A stretch of DNA of 64,000 nucleotides from Andrena cerasifolii (GCF_050908995.1 NC_135118.1:4898001-4962000); one strand, 5' to 3'; positions 9,401 to 19,971 are shown, counted from the stretch's first letter. The notes: a model not told the origin generated them from the sequence alone. Program-made: numbers and translations.

Positions 9401-11010
9401 GTGATCGGTATAACCGCAGCCATTTTGGAGCAAAACCGGAAATAACATAACCTAACCGTTTATCTATCTCTTTCTATCAGTATTTCTCTCTCTCTCTTTC
9501 TGTTAGTATTTCTGTCTCTTTCTTTTTTAGTTTCTTTCTCTGTCTACTTCTGCTTTTGCTCCAAATCGCGGCAACCAATCAGCGACGATACACGTTGTTC
9601 CGATCACTGTCTAGAGGATCACTAATGCACACATAAACGGCCAATCCTGTGGGTGTTTCCCCCTCCATTCGCTGCGGCCCCATCGCCCCTAACTCTGCAG
9701 TAGAGCTGTTACCTTTTGACCCGCCGAGTTCCCGGCTACCCGGAACAACTTCAACCCATTGAATGTGGTATTATTCGATCATTTTTGGCTAACATCAATC
9801 GATACCACAGACAATAAAACATTCAATTGCTTGAAGTTGTTTCGGGTAGCCGGGTACCCGACCAAGGCCGTCCGTAGTACAGGCCAGACACTACAATGTT
9901 GCAACACCGCATTTCGAACAACCATCAGTCCGATAACGATGTTCCGACCGATACCAGAGCTGGCCGTGTCGTGGCCGTAACATAACGCGCGAAAGGCTTC
10001 AGAGAAATTCAAATTGGGGACTGATGACAGCGTTGCCAAATTCACTATGTTCCGGCCTGTACTACAGACGGCCATGACCCGACGGGTGAAAAAGTAACAG
10101 CTCTAGATAATACTAATGATCATTACATTAAATGAGGTTGCAGTGATTGGATAGTTTGTATCTTTATTTGTAGACGATGAAGTAAGACCAATGGATAGTA
10201 GCGAGGTGTACAGGCGTGCAGTAGTTACCAGTGAACTTCTTTGGGGCAGAGATAAATATTGGTGTGCTCGTTGCCTTCGATATAACGAAGCACAAAGAGC
10301 TGTATGTTTTCCATCCTTACCACGACTCCTTATACTGCAGCTGAAAAGATTTTCCACCGCGGCAGGGTAAGATCACATATCCTCTGTCTTATTGAATCGC
10401 AGATAAAACAAAGGCGGTCTGCCAGTAAAAATGTATATCGCATTGTCTCAGGTCAATGGAGAAAATAAATAACCACATGCCAACACCATTGATCCTGCAA
10501 TGTTTCTGCGAGGAGTGCAACAACGATCAGGCGCATGGGCCAGCAGCCGGCAGATCGGAATCACGACACGTGTACAAATTGTATTCCGTAATTATGCATC
10601 AGGGTGCAACTATGACTGCTGGTCATTACGTTGCCTACACCCGTTTACCCGACGAGTCTGCGTTTGCAGAGTGCTTTCAGTGCGAGCGGGATAGCAAGCG
10701 TCAAAGTTCCGCTCAGGGCAGCAGCAACGCAAACACGAATTCATCCTCGTCGGACAAAACGTTGGGTATATTCAAATACTTCAAAAGTAAACCGAGCACC
10801 AACGAAGCCAAGGATCAATTAGTAAGGGTCGGTTGTCGCAGCATGGATTGCTGCGGCATCCGGCGTCACAAACATCCTAGTACTTGGTTGGAATGCGATG
10901 ACGAGGCAATACACGTAATTCCCTTACGAGAGCTGGAAGACAAATTAGCGCCGAACCCGCGAAACTCCGCCACCCCTTATCTCCTATTCTATGTGAGGTC
11001 CGTGCCGTAG
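6449..11010 (+). CDS. USP1: USP1-type ubiquitin carboxyl-terminal hydrolase, complete, six coding exons
   Basis: Exons are 6449-6617, 7271-7509, 7588-7817, 7879-8390, 10174-10366 and 10452-11010 (1902 nt, 633 aa), all GT-AG and in frame. The product is a cysteine deubiquitinase. The Cys box is LCNLGNTCFLNS (Cys about 99), the QQDAHELL motif is near 223-230, zinc-binding CxxC pairs are CLEC (355-358) and CARC (414-417), the His box is TAGHYVAYTR (His about 506), and the Asp box is WLECDDE (597-598), followed by the terminal PYLLFY. Motif order and spacing match USP1, which acts with UAF1 on FANCD2 and PCNA in DNA damage tolerance. It is shorter than human USP1 (785 aa), and the diglycine autocleavage site found in the human His-Asp insert is not seen. 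Intron 1 carries a long palindrome and intron 4 is almost wholly mobile elements. Confidence 0.95.
6779..7135. repeat. Long palindrome in USP1 intron 1
   Basis: GC-rich arms of about 140 bp (about 6779-6918 and 6993-7135) are near reverse complements around a 75-bp loop; both carry GCTTGGAGCGCCTCAGGCCC or its complement. It would form a stable hairpin in the transcript. Overlapping open frames here are not genes. Confidence 0.85.
8526..9391. mobile_element. hAT-type MITE with perfect 8-bp target duplication
   Basis: The termini are CAGGCCTGCCCTTTACGG and its complement, flanked by CTCTAGGG on both sides (8518-8525, 9392-9399). The CAG start and 8-bp duplication are hAT features. Subterminal arms (GGGACCCGCGCAACAGCC and a diverged complement) extend the pairing. 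A LINE fragment is inserted inside it. Confidence 0.88.
8564..9148 (+). mobile_element. 5'-truncated non-LTR retrotransposon with 13-bp target duplication
   Basis: A 585-bp insert flanked by ACCTCCTGAAGTT on both sides (8551-8563, 9149-9161). It carries an open frame from its 5' edge to the stop at 9013-9015. Near the end the frame has a Cys-Cys-His pattern (CKCGYEEEDLNHMIF), typical of the C-terminal region of I/R1/Jockey-type LINE ORF2 proteins. A short 3' UTR ends in a TA/CA repeat rather than poly(A). It is a dead-on-arrival copy inserted into the hAT MITE, so it is younger than its host. Confidence 0.85.
9400..9608. mobile_element. Small foldback element beside the hAT MITE
   Basis: Terminal inverted repeats are AGTGATCGGTATAAC and the complement of AGTGATCGGAACAAC. 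The centre is a pyrimidine-rich TCTCT/TTTCT stretch. It abuts the hAT target duplication. The flanks TCTAGGG and TCTAGAGG may be an imperfect duplication. Confidence 0.6.
9701..10105. mobile_element. Foldback element, TIR GAGCTGTTAC, in USP1 intron 4
   Basis: Ends TAGAGCTGTTACC and GTAACAGCTCTA, with TA possibly duplicated. Subterminal arms repeat GAAGTTGTTTCGGGTAGCC-like sequence. A second element (9863-10076) is inserted in it. With 8411-9697 it occupies nearly the whole 1.78-kb intron. Confidence 0.65.
9863..10076. mobile_element. hAT-like MITE, TIR CA(A/T)GGCCGTC
   Basis: A 214-bp element with ends CAAGGCCGTCCGTAGTACAG and the complement of CATGGCCGTCTGTAGTACAG, flanked by ACCCGAC on both sides (9856-9862, 10077-10083). 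The same family recurs at 19170-19897 with another element inside it. This copy therefore shows that family's uninterrupted form. Confidence 0.8.
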
Positions 11011-11358
11011 GCATCCTTCTCCTGACGGAGACGTATTAAACATTAAAGCTAAGAATGCATCGGGCCTCGGCATCCCCGGCTAATGACGACGCTGTGATGT
11101 CAGACACATTCCAAATGTTTACTATGTACGTAACGTATCGGGCTTAGACGAGCGTGTATAATTTCGTAGACGGTAAATTACGTATTAAAATCACGTTAAA
11201 GGATAGAGTTTGGTAGTTAAGTACTCGATTAAGTCCTTCAGCCTAAACGATGATGCTACTCAAGTCTTGCTATCAGTACCACAAAGTGTCAATTTGTATT
11301 TAGACGGTTAATGTTAGTTAGGACGTGGAGCGTTTTATTTTTAAGTTATCCCTGTAAA

Positions 11359-11364
11359 AATAAA
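11359..11364 (+). terminator. USP1 poly(A) signal AATAAA
   Basis: The first canonical AATAAA after the USP1 stop, 350 bases downstream and followed by a GT-rich stretch. It gives a 3' UTR of about 370 bases. Confidence 0.7.
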
Positions 11365-11384
11365 AGTGTGTACTCTGGATATCA

Positions 11385-13916
11385 TTTCCTTATTCTTTTG
11401 AGCTTCTAGATAATTTCGAATTCAACTAGAAGCGTAAGAATACGATGTTTGTAATAGTTACGTACGTTTATGCCGTAGAGGTCACGATTATATATTTTCA
11501 CTTTTAATTTACAACCAACGGTACATTATTTTTTATACGTTTTTTAACAATATTAAATCACAGATACTTTTATTTACTCGCACTCGTATATTCTCATTTC
11601 TTAAGCAGCGACGAGAGGGTGAGATTTTTCTACGAAATTTCGCCCTCCGAGATTATCTACAGAGATGATGTTCAAGAGGATAGAAATTGAACGAGAACTT
11701 AATGTTTCTTTGTTGAAATCGTTTAAGTTGGCAACGTGAATTCAACGAAAGATGTTTAATTAAATTAACTGTAATTACAGATAATTAAAGCACTGTTAAA
11801 CATGCGAGAATCAATCATTATTAAATGTAGTGTAGAATAAATATTTATACGTCCAGAAATTGGATTCCAAGGTTTTGAATCGTGAGAACTGCTACGAAAT
11901 GACACCAAAGTGGAACAGAACGAGAAACGGTGAATTCTTAATTACTCCGGAAAGCCTACTGTTCGCGTTGAAATATTTGTAAGATGTTGGGATGTCAGTT
12001 TAATCATACGTGGCTATATCCATATATCGATTGTTGCGATAGGGGTCAGTAGTGGATAGTCGCGGCTCACCTGCCAGCCTGACACATTGTATTTTCTTCT
12101 ACTTTTCTACCCGCGTCATACACGAGTCTCGTTTCTCCTAGAAAGCAATTGCGCTTTATTTGGATATGATCGCACTACTATTTCTATAAAAAAAAAAAAA
12201 AAAAACGGTAAGTTGATCAAGGAAGAAGTGTAAAAAAACATTAGAATTCTCGGGACGTCGAGGGGAAAGAATTTTGCGCGCTACGAACACGGGAATTTGA
12301 ATGAGAGTAGAATAATATCCTTGATATTTGTCGTTACGCTAGTCAGTAGAAATTCCAAGTTGTGAGTTAATCGAATGAAATTTATTTTATTGGAAATTAC
12401 GAAAGGAAGGTAACTACGCTATTGCATTGCTATTCCAAATATTAATAAACAATTATCGCTTCGGCTATATTTCAAAGATTAAGGGTTGCGTTATTTTTGT
12501 CGGTAGCACTTTGAACTTCTGTTAGTAATTTGGGCGAGCGTTAAAGCAGAATTCTAAAGGTAGAGGGATTTTCAGCTAAATCGATTGTAATCGCTAACAT
12601 ATTTTTTCCTAGTGCAATAGTGTATGTAGTCTATGAATTTCTCTAACTTGTACATCTCTCCATTATATGACAGTCGTTCCTCGAATTAATTCGTTTCTTT
12701 ATTTACATAACTTCCGAGTAAACCACGTACCTGCGATTTATTCAGCAGTATCAATTTAACGTCAATTTGTGTAATAATATGGTGAGTCTGATACGAATAC
12801 TTTATTAAACCTGCATATCTTGATGTAAAACACCTATGTCTCCGAATACCGTACACGTTGCAATTGTTTCGTTTTTTTTCTTCTTCTTCGAATTAAATTC
12901 GACTCAACGTTCATTTGCTCAGCAAGTTGCCACGAATCTGAAAGAAACTCATTTGTAAGGAAAGTCACGAATGCTCAGAATATTTGCAAATCGTAATGCA
13001 CATTTGTCATTGTACCGAAGTTGGCGTAATCAATATACTCACGGTGTATCGTTGACGAGTAAATGGATGTCGCAATATTATCGACGTTATTACACGCACT
13101 GTACACTATTACATTGGATAGTACACGTTTCTCCAACAAATTACTAATTATTAATTCACTGTTCACAAGTTTCTACTTCACTTATCTACATTTTATATTT
13201 TTAACATTGCTCAAGACACATATTTAAATGTAACACAATATTTAGGAATGCAATTACTGTATAAATTAGTACGATAGAAATATTTATTATACAGATGCTT
13301 ACATACGTATATGAAAGATATAAGTTCCGAGAGGATTATATTCGAAATGTAATTTATATGTTGATCGTCTATTGTTGTATCTGTCAGTAATTATAAATAT
13401 ATTTATAGAAACCGTTATTGAGTATGTCGATTCATTTTAAATAAAAAAAAAATATTGGAAAAGTTAACGGACTTAAATACAGCCCTCGCGGTAGCACAGA
13501 TTTTGAGTAAGGTTCGGTATTGTCTGGATAAAAAAGCTACCTAAATAAACGATGATTTATCTTTATTTTTTTAATCAAACGGTTTGAGAAACCTGGATTA
13601 TAATCATTAACGAACACAAGGGTTTTTATCATTTACGTATTATTCTTGTATTAGTTTTGACCATGTATAAAAGTGACCAAAATAATTGTACCTATTCTAA
13701 TGTATAGAGAAAAATAGAGAGCTTAATTTAGTTCTGAAATATAGAGAAAACTAAGAAAAAAATTGTATTCATATAATTTCAAGTTCATTTTGTTAAAATG
13801 GAATTGAGCAGCTGTTTCTAAGTATTTGAAAAGTAGGTGCCTTAGCGTTTACAATGGAACGTGCATTTTCAAAACTATTTGATGCAAAGTAAACTGTACT
13901 GAAATAAAAAAAAAAA
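11385..13916. other. AT-rich intergenic DNA, no supported gene
   Basis: Only short spurious frames. There is an uninterrupted run of A near 12187-12205. I see no domain, splice-linked exon or clear element boundary. It may hold regulatory DNA or a 5' non-coding exon of the gene at 16627. Confidence 0.5.
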
Positions 13917-14664
13917 TTAAAACCGACTTCAAAAAAATAAAAAAGCGTTGTAAAGTAAAAAATAATTTTGTTCCTCATTTAATCTTCGACTCTCAATATT
14001 TTTATGTCGGCGCCTCATCATTTGCACTATGTAAATATGGCGCCGACTTAAAAAAATTGAGAATCGTAGATTAAATAAGGAACAAAATTATTTTTTACTT
14101 TTTAGAGCTTTTCTATTTTTTTGAAGTAGGTTTTAATTTTTTTATTTTGTCCTTTTTAGTTATTTCAGTTATATAACTACATTTGTTTAACTAATATAAT
14201 ATATAATATATGTATATATATATATATATATTATAATATAATAAATATAATATAATATTACAACGTAGAGGGGACACGATTCTGAGCGATCGTTTCCGCT
14301 CCTTTCTTGCCGATGGCGGGAGCGAGATGGAACAAGAGTGAATCACAGGAACTGAAAGCGTTGATATTTTGTCTCGCTCTGTTTTTCGATCGCCTGATAC
14401 TCCGTCCTTTTCCTGTTCGCGCATACAATGTATTATAATGAAACAGATTTCATATTTTTTGGTGTAACTTCAAAACTACTTGACCGATTTTGATAATTCT
14501 TTTCCCATGACCTAAGTTGATTGAAGCCAAACTAAATGCAGTGAGTTTCACCAAAATCGGTACACTAGTTACAGAAAAATTCGCGGGCAAACATAATACG
14601 TGTAACATACATACATACAAACACCTCGAACTGAGAACCTCTTTCTTTTTGAAGTCGGTTAAAA
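13917..14664. mobile_element. Repeat element bounded by TTAAAACCGACTTC
   Basis: The left end reads TTAAAACCGACTTCAAAAA and the right end is its near complement (TTTTTGAAGTCGGTTAAAA). Arms of about 100 bp next to the left end (13910-14012, 14035-14140) form a further palindrome. A TA microsatellite lies at about 14215-14232. The right part has the ACCGATTTTGATAATTCTTT motif common in old insect repeats. No coding capacity. Confidence 0.6.
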
Positions 14665-14762
14665 AGTATGTTTAAACGGATGACGAAGTGCATTTAATAT
14701 AATGAAGTATGTAGGTACATTGGTATATTTTAACATAGCGCTGACGCGGGAGTTGCGTTTTA

Positions 14763-16514
14763 AGGGGTAGCAACCACTATAGCGGCAGTAAACAAAGAAA
14801 TAAGTGGAAAATCTGTTTAAACGCCTTTATTATACACATGTTAAGTAGTTAAAAGCTATTCTTTTTCTTTTCTTTTTTTTCAAAATGGCACCTTAAACGC
14901 GTTTTTCTCGGAACCATATTTTTCAAATTGCCAGCAGCACCATTTGAACAAATTTTGGTAATTATTTCGAAGTTTTCCGTCCGCACCGATTTCAATGATT
15001 TTTGGATATGTTGTCGGGGACACGATTCTGAACAATTTTTTCCTATACATGTTACCGCCGCTCGACCTTCGTTTCCGAGATATTCGCGAAAAACTACTGG
15101 TACTAGACAATTAGGGAACTCAATCCCGGGATCGTAATCCCGGGATCCTGGGATCCCGGCTGTTGTTTTGGATTCTAAAACTCCGGGGATTTGATATATC
15201 AAGTTATAACTTATCCCGAGAATTTCGGGAATTTTTAAAAACGTAAATTACTTTATGAACAACTGAAAAATATGAAAATGGAATCCAAAAAACAGCTGGG
15301 ATCCCGAGTTTGAATTCCCTATACGCAATGTATTCTGCCGTTTAGCTACCTACAGTACGTGTCCGTGGCAGCATATGCGCCAGCATGGGACAAAAATGAC
15401 GAAGCTGAGCTTTGTTTCCGAGATATTTGCGAAAAACTTCTTTTGACTTATTCCGACGCAACGCATTCCACTTTCCAACTTGTCTCGGGTATTAGTATTG
15501 GTTGGGGCTAGATTAGTGCGGGGGGGGGGGGAGGGGGCGTAAAGCATGATAGCGAACTGATGTGAGTTTAGATATTTGAACCAGAAACTTGCGGATGCCC
15601 GTCAACACCTCGACTCATATCGGTTCGCTAGCATGCTTTACGCGCCCGCGAACGGGCGCGCGCCCCCCGCGCTAATCTAGCCCCAACCAATACTAATGCC
15701 TGGGACAAGTTGGAAAGTGGAATGCGTTGCGTCGGAATAAGTCGAAGGAAGTTTTTCGCAAATGTCTCGGAAACAAAGCTCAGCTTCGGCATTTGTTTTG
15801 TCCCATGCTGGCGCATACGCTGCCACGGACGCGTAGGTATACGGCAAAACATATTGTGTAGTAGCAGTAGTTTCTCGCGAATATCTCGGAAACGAAGGTA
15901 GAGCGGCGGTAACATGTATAGGAAAAAGTTGTTCAGAATCGTGTCCCCGACAACATATCCAAAAATCATTGAAATCGGTGAGAACGGAAAACTCCTAAAT
16001 AATTACCCAGATTTTATTCGATTCACTTGACATTTTTACAGTAGCTTCTAAACTATATTCTCCATTGAACTGCATACCGATTCTGCGATTTGTTGAAAAC
16101 TTTTAAAGTTACGTGCAAATTTTTAGCTGAAAATGGTGCTGAACGTGGATGAGTGGAGGTAGAGAGTGAACTGTATGTTCAAATGCTTATCATTTCTAAG
16201 AAAAACAATATTTTAAAATATCGATACGTACTTCGATGGAGAGTATAGTTTAGAAGCTACTGTAAAAATTTCAAGTAAATCGAATAAAATTTGTTCAAAT
16301 GGTACTGCTGGCCAATTTGAAAAACCTGGTTCCGAGGAAAAGGCGATTAAATTGCCATTTTGAAAAAGAAAGAAGAGAAAAAAATAGCTTGAAACTACTT
16401 AAGATGTATATAATAAAGGCGTTTAAATAGATTATCGACTTATTTTTTTGTTTACCCACAAACAATTATCAAAGGTACGCTAAGTTTTTGTGCCGTTACA
16501 GTGGTGCTACCCCT
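14763..16514. repeat. Large foldback element (~1.75 kb) with ~750-bp arms
   Basis: The two halves are near reverse complements from the ends (AGGGGTAGCAACCACTATAG against its complement) to a roughly 50-bp centre around 15560-15610. The left arm alone carries an insertion (15112-15321) and a long G run (15518-15537). Overlapping open frames are products of the repeat. Confidence 0.85.
15112..15321. mobile_element. hAT-like MITE inserted in one arm of the foldback
   Basis: Ends TAGGGAACTCAATCCCGGGATC and GATCCCGAGTTTGAATTCCCTA shown here as motifs; flanks TAGACAAT and TACGCAAT form an 8-bp duplication with two mismatches. The opposite foldback arm reads TACACAAT without the insert, so the empty site is visible in the window. 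Confidence 0.75.
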
Positions 16515-16626
16515 CGTAGGAGGTGGTATTAATTTAATCAGTTATGCTTACTGTGCTATTCAAATTTGAATGTTGCCTTATTTATTCGATGATTACAGAT
16601 TCTATCGCGAGTAACCAATTATCGAT

Positions 16627-18217
16627 ATGAAGCATCAACAGATTTCGGTGGACTTTCTAAGTATGGTGTTCACTGCCTGTTCGTACCTGGTTCTTGCTGG
16701 AGCTGTTTGGATATTCTTACGACTCATCCAGGCGTGTTTCTGGCTGCCACGGCATTTCAAGAAGCAGAATGACGTTCAGCGTATGCTGCAAGACAAGGTG
16801 CTTAAATTTTATGTTAGGTATTAAGAATTTTCAAATCAGGGGGATCTTTCTCATCTGCCGAGAATAAACCATTCAGATCAATCAGAATTTTTAATTTTCA
16901 TTGGGCTGAAATTATGTAAGTACTACTGACAGAAGTATTTGTATTTGTACTTTTGTTTTTCCTGTGTTTTTAACACAGGATGGTGTTTCAAGCATTTTGC
17001 TTATATTGCCCAACTAACTATAAGTCCCATTTTTTTTGTTCCCTCCTCTCTCCTTCGGGTCCCAACAGCAGCAGCGCACCGGGAGAAAGGTGGTCCTCCC
17101 ATCTTTCCCCAGTACACTGCCCCGTGATGCTTAACTTCGGTGATCTAAATTTCGCGTATGTATGTTTGTTTTTTTATTGTTTTCCTGTGTTTTAAGTAGG
17201 ATGACGTTTCAAGCTTATTTTGCTTATATTACCCAACGAACTATAAGTCCCATTTTTTTTGTTCCCTCCTCTATCCTTCGGGTCCCAACAGCAGCAACGC
17301 ACCGGGAGAAAGGTGGTCACCCATCTTTCCCCAGTACACCGCCCCGTGATGCTTAACTTCGGTGATCTAACGAAAACCGGTGTTTTCCATCACGGCTACG
17401 GCCGCTGGTGAAGTATTATTCTGATATTTGGGAGTGACCTTTTACGTTAACTTTATAAATTAAATTGTACATGCAAAGTGATTTTTTAAAACCCACAAGC
17501 TTTTAAAAAGAGTTTATGTTTCATTTGGAGAAATAACGAAGGATTAATTTTCACATTTTTACTTTAAGAATATTATTATATCTCTAATGAAACATGAAAC
17601 GATTAGCTTTTCCATTTCTAGACTAAAATCTATGAACCGTAAACTCACGTCACTCCATGTGAAATTTTCCCTTGCAATTTCACATTTCACGTGTGCAACA
17701 TAAAAGAAGTCGAAATTTTTTAGAAGCGCAGCATACGAGACGTCGCGAACCTAAATCAAAAAAATTTAGCAAAGAATGTAACATTTTGTCGAGCACCTTT
17801 ATTTTTCGATCTCGCCATATCCAAGTAAGGTTCGCAAAAGCAAACAAAAAATTTGTTTCCCCACAGGTGGAGAATTATGAGAAGTACATATTGGAGTGCG
17901 AGAAAAAGGAAAAATTAGAGCAGGATACGCAGGGCGGAGGTAACAAGATAGATTCTGCGCAGGCAGAGAAGTGGAAGGAGCGACGAGAATGCCTGGAGAT
18001 GTTGAAGAGGGAATTAAGTAAAGTTCGCGACAATGATGAAGATTCATATGACTGGGACTACCTTCTGAAAGAGGAAGAGGAAACAAAGAACGAGGGCGCG
18101 AATATTACGGAAATTCAAAATAATAAAATGTCTAAGGACGAGCCTAAGGATAAAGTGCGCGCAGACGCAAACACGACTAAGCAAGCAGTTGGTCCAGAGC
18201 ATAAGAAAGAGATATAG
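16627..18217 (+). CDS. Small single-pass membrane protein with acidic charged tail, two exons, unidentified
   Basis: Exon 1 is 16627-16797 and exon 2 is 17867-18217, joined in phase 0 at GACAAG/gtgctt and ccccacag/GTGGAG, giving 173 aa. An in-frame TAA lies four codons upstream of the ATG, so the start is well fixed. Residues about 10-38 are hydrophobic (FLSMVFTACSYLVLAGAVWI...) and form one membrane segment. The rest is highly charged and probably helical or coiled-coil (VENYEKYILECEKKEK; KERRECLEMLKREL), then acidic (DNDEDSYDWDYLLKEEEE) and low in complexity. Topology is probably tail-in-cytosol. I do not recognise the family. An upstream acceptor at about 16598 suggests a 5' non-coding exon. 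The intron holds a 5S-derived retroposon, which explains the extra frames there. Confidence 0.75.
16940..17409 (-). mobile_element. Dimeric 5S rRNA-headed SINE-like retroposon (antisense in intron)
   Basis: Read on the minus strand, the first unit begins near 17409 with a 5S rRNA-like head. It includes the near-universal GATCACCGAAGTTAAGCAT and GATGGGTGACCAC segments, which span the internal control region. A unique tail of about 100 nt ends A-rich. A second unit follows, starting at GATCACCGAAG (about 17145), with the first ~40 nt of the head missing. GAAGTATT occurs at both ends (16932-16939, 17410-17417) as a likely target duplication. The same dimer with the same junction is at 46932-47383. 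Confidence 0.85.
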
Positions 18218-18562
18218 TTGCACTTTGTGCTGACTACCTAATGGCATCCGCGCTGACAAATTGATATTCATCTTGAAATTCAAGAATAGACGGGAAGTTC
18301 ATATAATTAAGTATTGAGTGCGTGCTGATGTTGTTGGTTTGCTAAACAGAAGTTGAAACAGTACTGACTACCAATGACTCTATTACAGTTGGCTGGTTTA
18401 GTCACGTTTGTTTTTTAATCGCCATTACTTTGTCTTTATAAACAAGTCTGATCGATATCTTTCAGGTGCACAGTCACTCTATGTGTGAGGCACGTCGATG
18501 TAATGATTGCATAATGCTGATTGTTGGAATATATTTTTAATTGTAGTCCTTATGATCCATAT
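18218..18562 (+). other. Probable 3' UTR of the 173-aa gene
   Basis: Non-coding sequence after the stop. No clear AATAAA is seen before the element at 18563. The original 3' flank may resume after it, at 19972. Confidence 0.4.
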
Positions 18563-19169
18563 CAGTGTTACTCAAGCTATTTCTGGCCACCGCCCCCTTA
18601 GCTCTATCAAATTATTCCAACCGCCACCTGCTATATACAGGGTGCCAATCAAGCTGTTAATCTTTCCACGAATGTTATTGGTATAATATAACTGATAGGA
18701 AAAATATTCTATCCATATAAAACAATCTGGGTGTGCGTTTACAGAATTGCACATTTAAGGAACTTTGTTGGATAGCTGAAACTTAAAGGTAAATGTTATC
18801 GGCGCACCGGTTCGGTCTATTTTTAATAGATTAAATAAAAGCTATTGTGCAAATTTTAAGATTAAATTTCCAACGTCTCGGTCAGTATTGCGACCGTTAT
18901 CAAGGAAAGAATTACATCGGGAAGAAAACTGCGTCTGCTTTTATAAATTTGGCTCGTGTTAAACGTGCGAATGTACGAGTCGGTTGGAGAGTGCTAATTT
19001 GCACAATAGCTTTTATTTGATCTCTTACAAATAGACCGAACCGGTGCGCCGATAACATTTACTTTTAAGTTTTAAAAATTCTTTACGGTCGAAAGTCTTA
19101 ATCGACTCCTGTGCTGCCCTCTTGAGTCTCACGTCCCCATGCAGCGCCACCTTCTTCATGCCTAATGTC

Positions 19170-19897
19170 ACGGCCGTCCGTAGTACAGGCCGGACACTAC
19201 GATGTTGCAACACCGCATTTCGAACAACCGTCAGTCCGATGACTATGTTCCGACCGGTATAGTGCCTCTACGAGCTACAGTGACTTAGGTGTGAGATCAC
19301 TCAGCGGGGTCTTAACCGATATCCTGCTGGGTATGGGCCGCTAAACGTGGCCCCCTAGTACCTCTTGCAGGACTGTGTTTAGGGAGGATCAGGACAAACC
19401 CGGGGCCCTATAGATTAAGTGCTACAACTTCGATTTTAATAAAATAAAACAGAAATTGAAGATACTGTTTATCATTATTAGAAGACACCAATTAAGCGTT
19501 GCTACTGGCTATTAAAAATTGTCTCATTGTCAGCACGTATTAAATACAAATCCATTTCAGTAAGGTATATGTACCTACTGCATTACAACAGTAGCAATAT
19601 AAATTATTTTATATTAATAACTTATTTTACCCTTTAGGGCCCAGGTTTGTCCTGGTCTTCCCTAAACACAGTCCTGCAAGAGGTAGTAGTGGGGGCACGT
19701 TTAGCGGCCCGTACCCAGCCGGGTATCGGTTAAGATCCCGCTGGGTACCTCACACCTAAGTCACTATAGCTCGTAGAGGCACTATACCAGAGCCGGCCGT
19801 GACATAACGAGCGGAAAGGCTTCAGAAAAAATCAAACAGGACTGACGACAGCGTTGCCAAATTCACTGTGTTCCGGCCTGTGATACAGACGGCCGTG
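19170..19897. mobile_element. Second copy of the GGCCGTCCGTAG family, interrupted
   Basis: Ends ACGGCCGTCCGTAGTACAGG and the complement; CTAATGTC on both sides (19162-19169, 19898-19905) is the target duplication. It matches the 214-bp copy at 9863-10076, but is split by the TA-flanked insert at 19260-19784. Confidence 0.8.
19260..19784. mobile_element. TA-flanked MITE, TIR TAGTGCCTCTACGAG, innermost of the nest
   Basis: A 525-bp element with long arms (over 100 bp, including GTGACTTAGGTG and CAGCGGGGTCTTAACC). TA is duplicated at 19258-19259 and 19785-19786. The uninterrupted sister at 9863-10076 shows a single TA at the insertion point. A longer copy of the family is at 29430-30254. The TA duplication suggests Tc1/mariner mobilisation. 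Confidence 0.85.
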
Positions 19898-19971
19898 CTA
19901 ATGTCCCCCAAGATTATTGAAACGCCCCCGAGGGGGCGGTAGCGCCCGCTTTACGGAACACTGATCTATAT

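Larger units (their letters stand above)
8411..9697. repeat. Outer foldback element in USP1 intron 4, interrupted
   Basis: Arms at about 8411-8490 and 9615-9697 are inverted copies; both carry GCGATGGGGCCGCAG and GGAGGGGGAAACACC or the complement. The middle is filled by a hAT-type MITE (8526-9391) and a second small foldback (9400-9608). Open frames over it are spurious. Confidence 0.75.
18563..19963. mobile_element. hAT-type element hosting a two-level nest
   Basis: Ends CAGTGTTACTCAAGC and GTAGCGCC...ACGGAACACTG; flanks ATCCATAT and ATCTATAT form an 8-bp duplication with one mismatch. Inside are an inverted pair (about 18780-18865 and 18990-19075, both with CGGCGCACCGGTTCGGTCTA or its complement) and the element at 19170-19897. 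No transposase frame remains. Confidence 0.75.

Noticed and set aside
16930..17420. A genuine 5S rRNA gene
   Set aside because: The 5S similarity is partial and diverged, is fused to a unique tail in a truncated dimer, and is flanked by a target duplication, so it is a retroposon.
17672..17866. Extending the 173-aa gene's second exon upstream to a start at 17672
   Set aside because: The acceptor ccccacag at 17859-17866 and the matching phase 0 donor at 16798 join in frame. The upstream 65 codons are basic and unlike the rest, and exon 1 supplies a good start and membrane segment.
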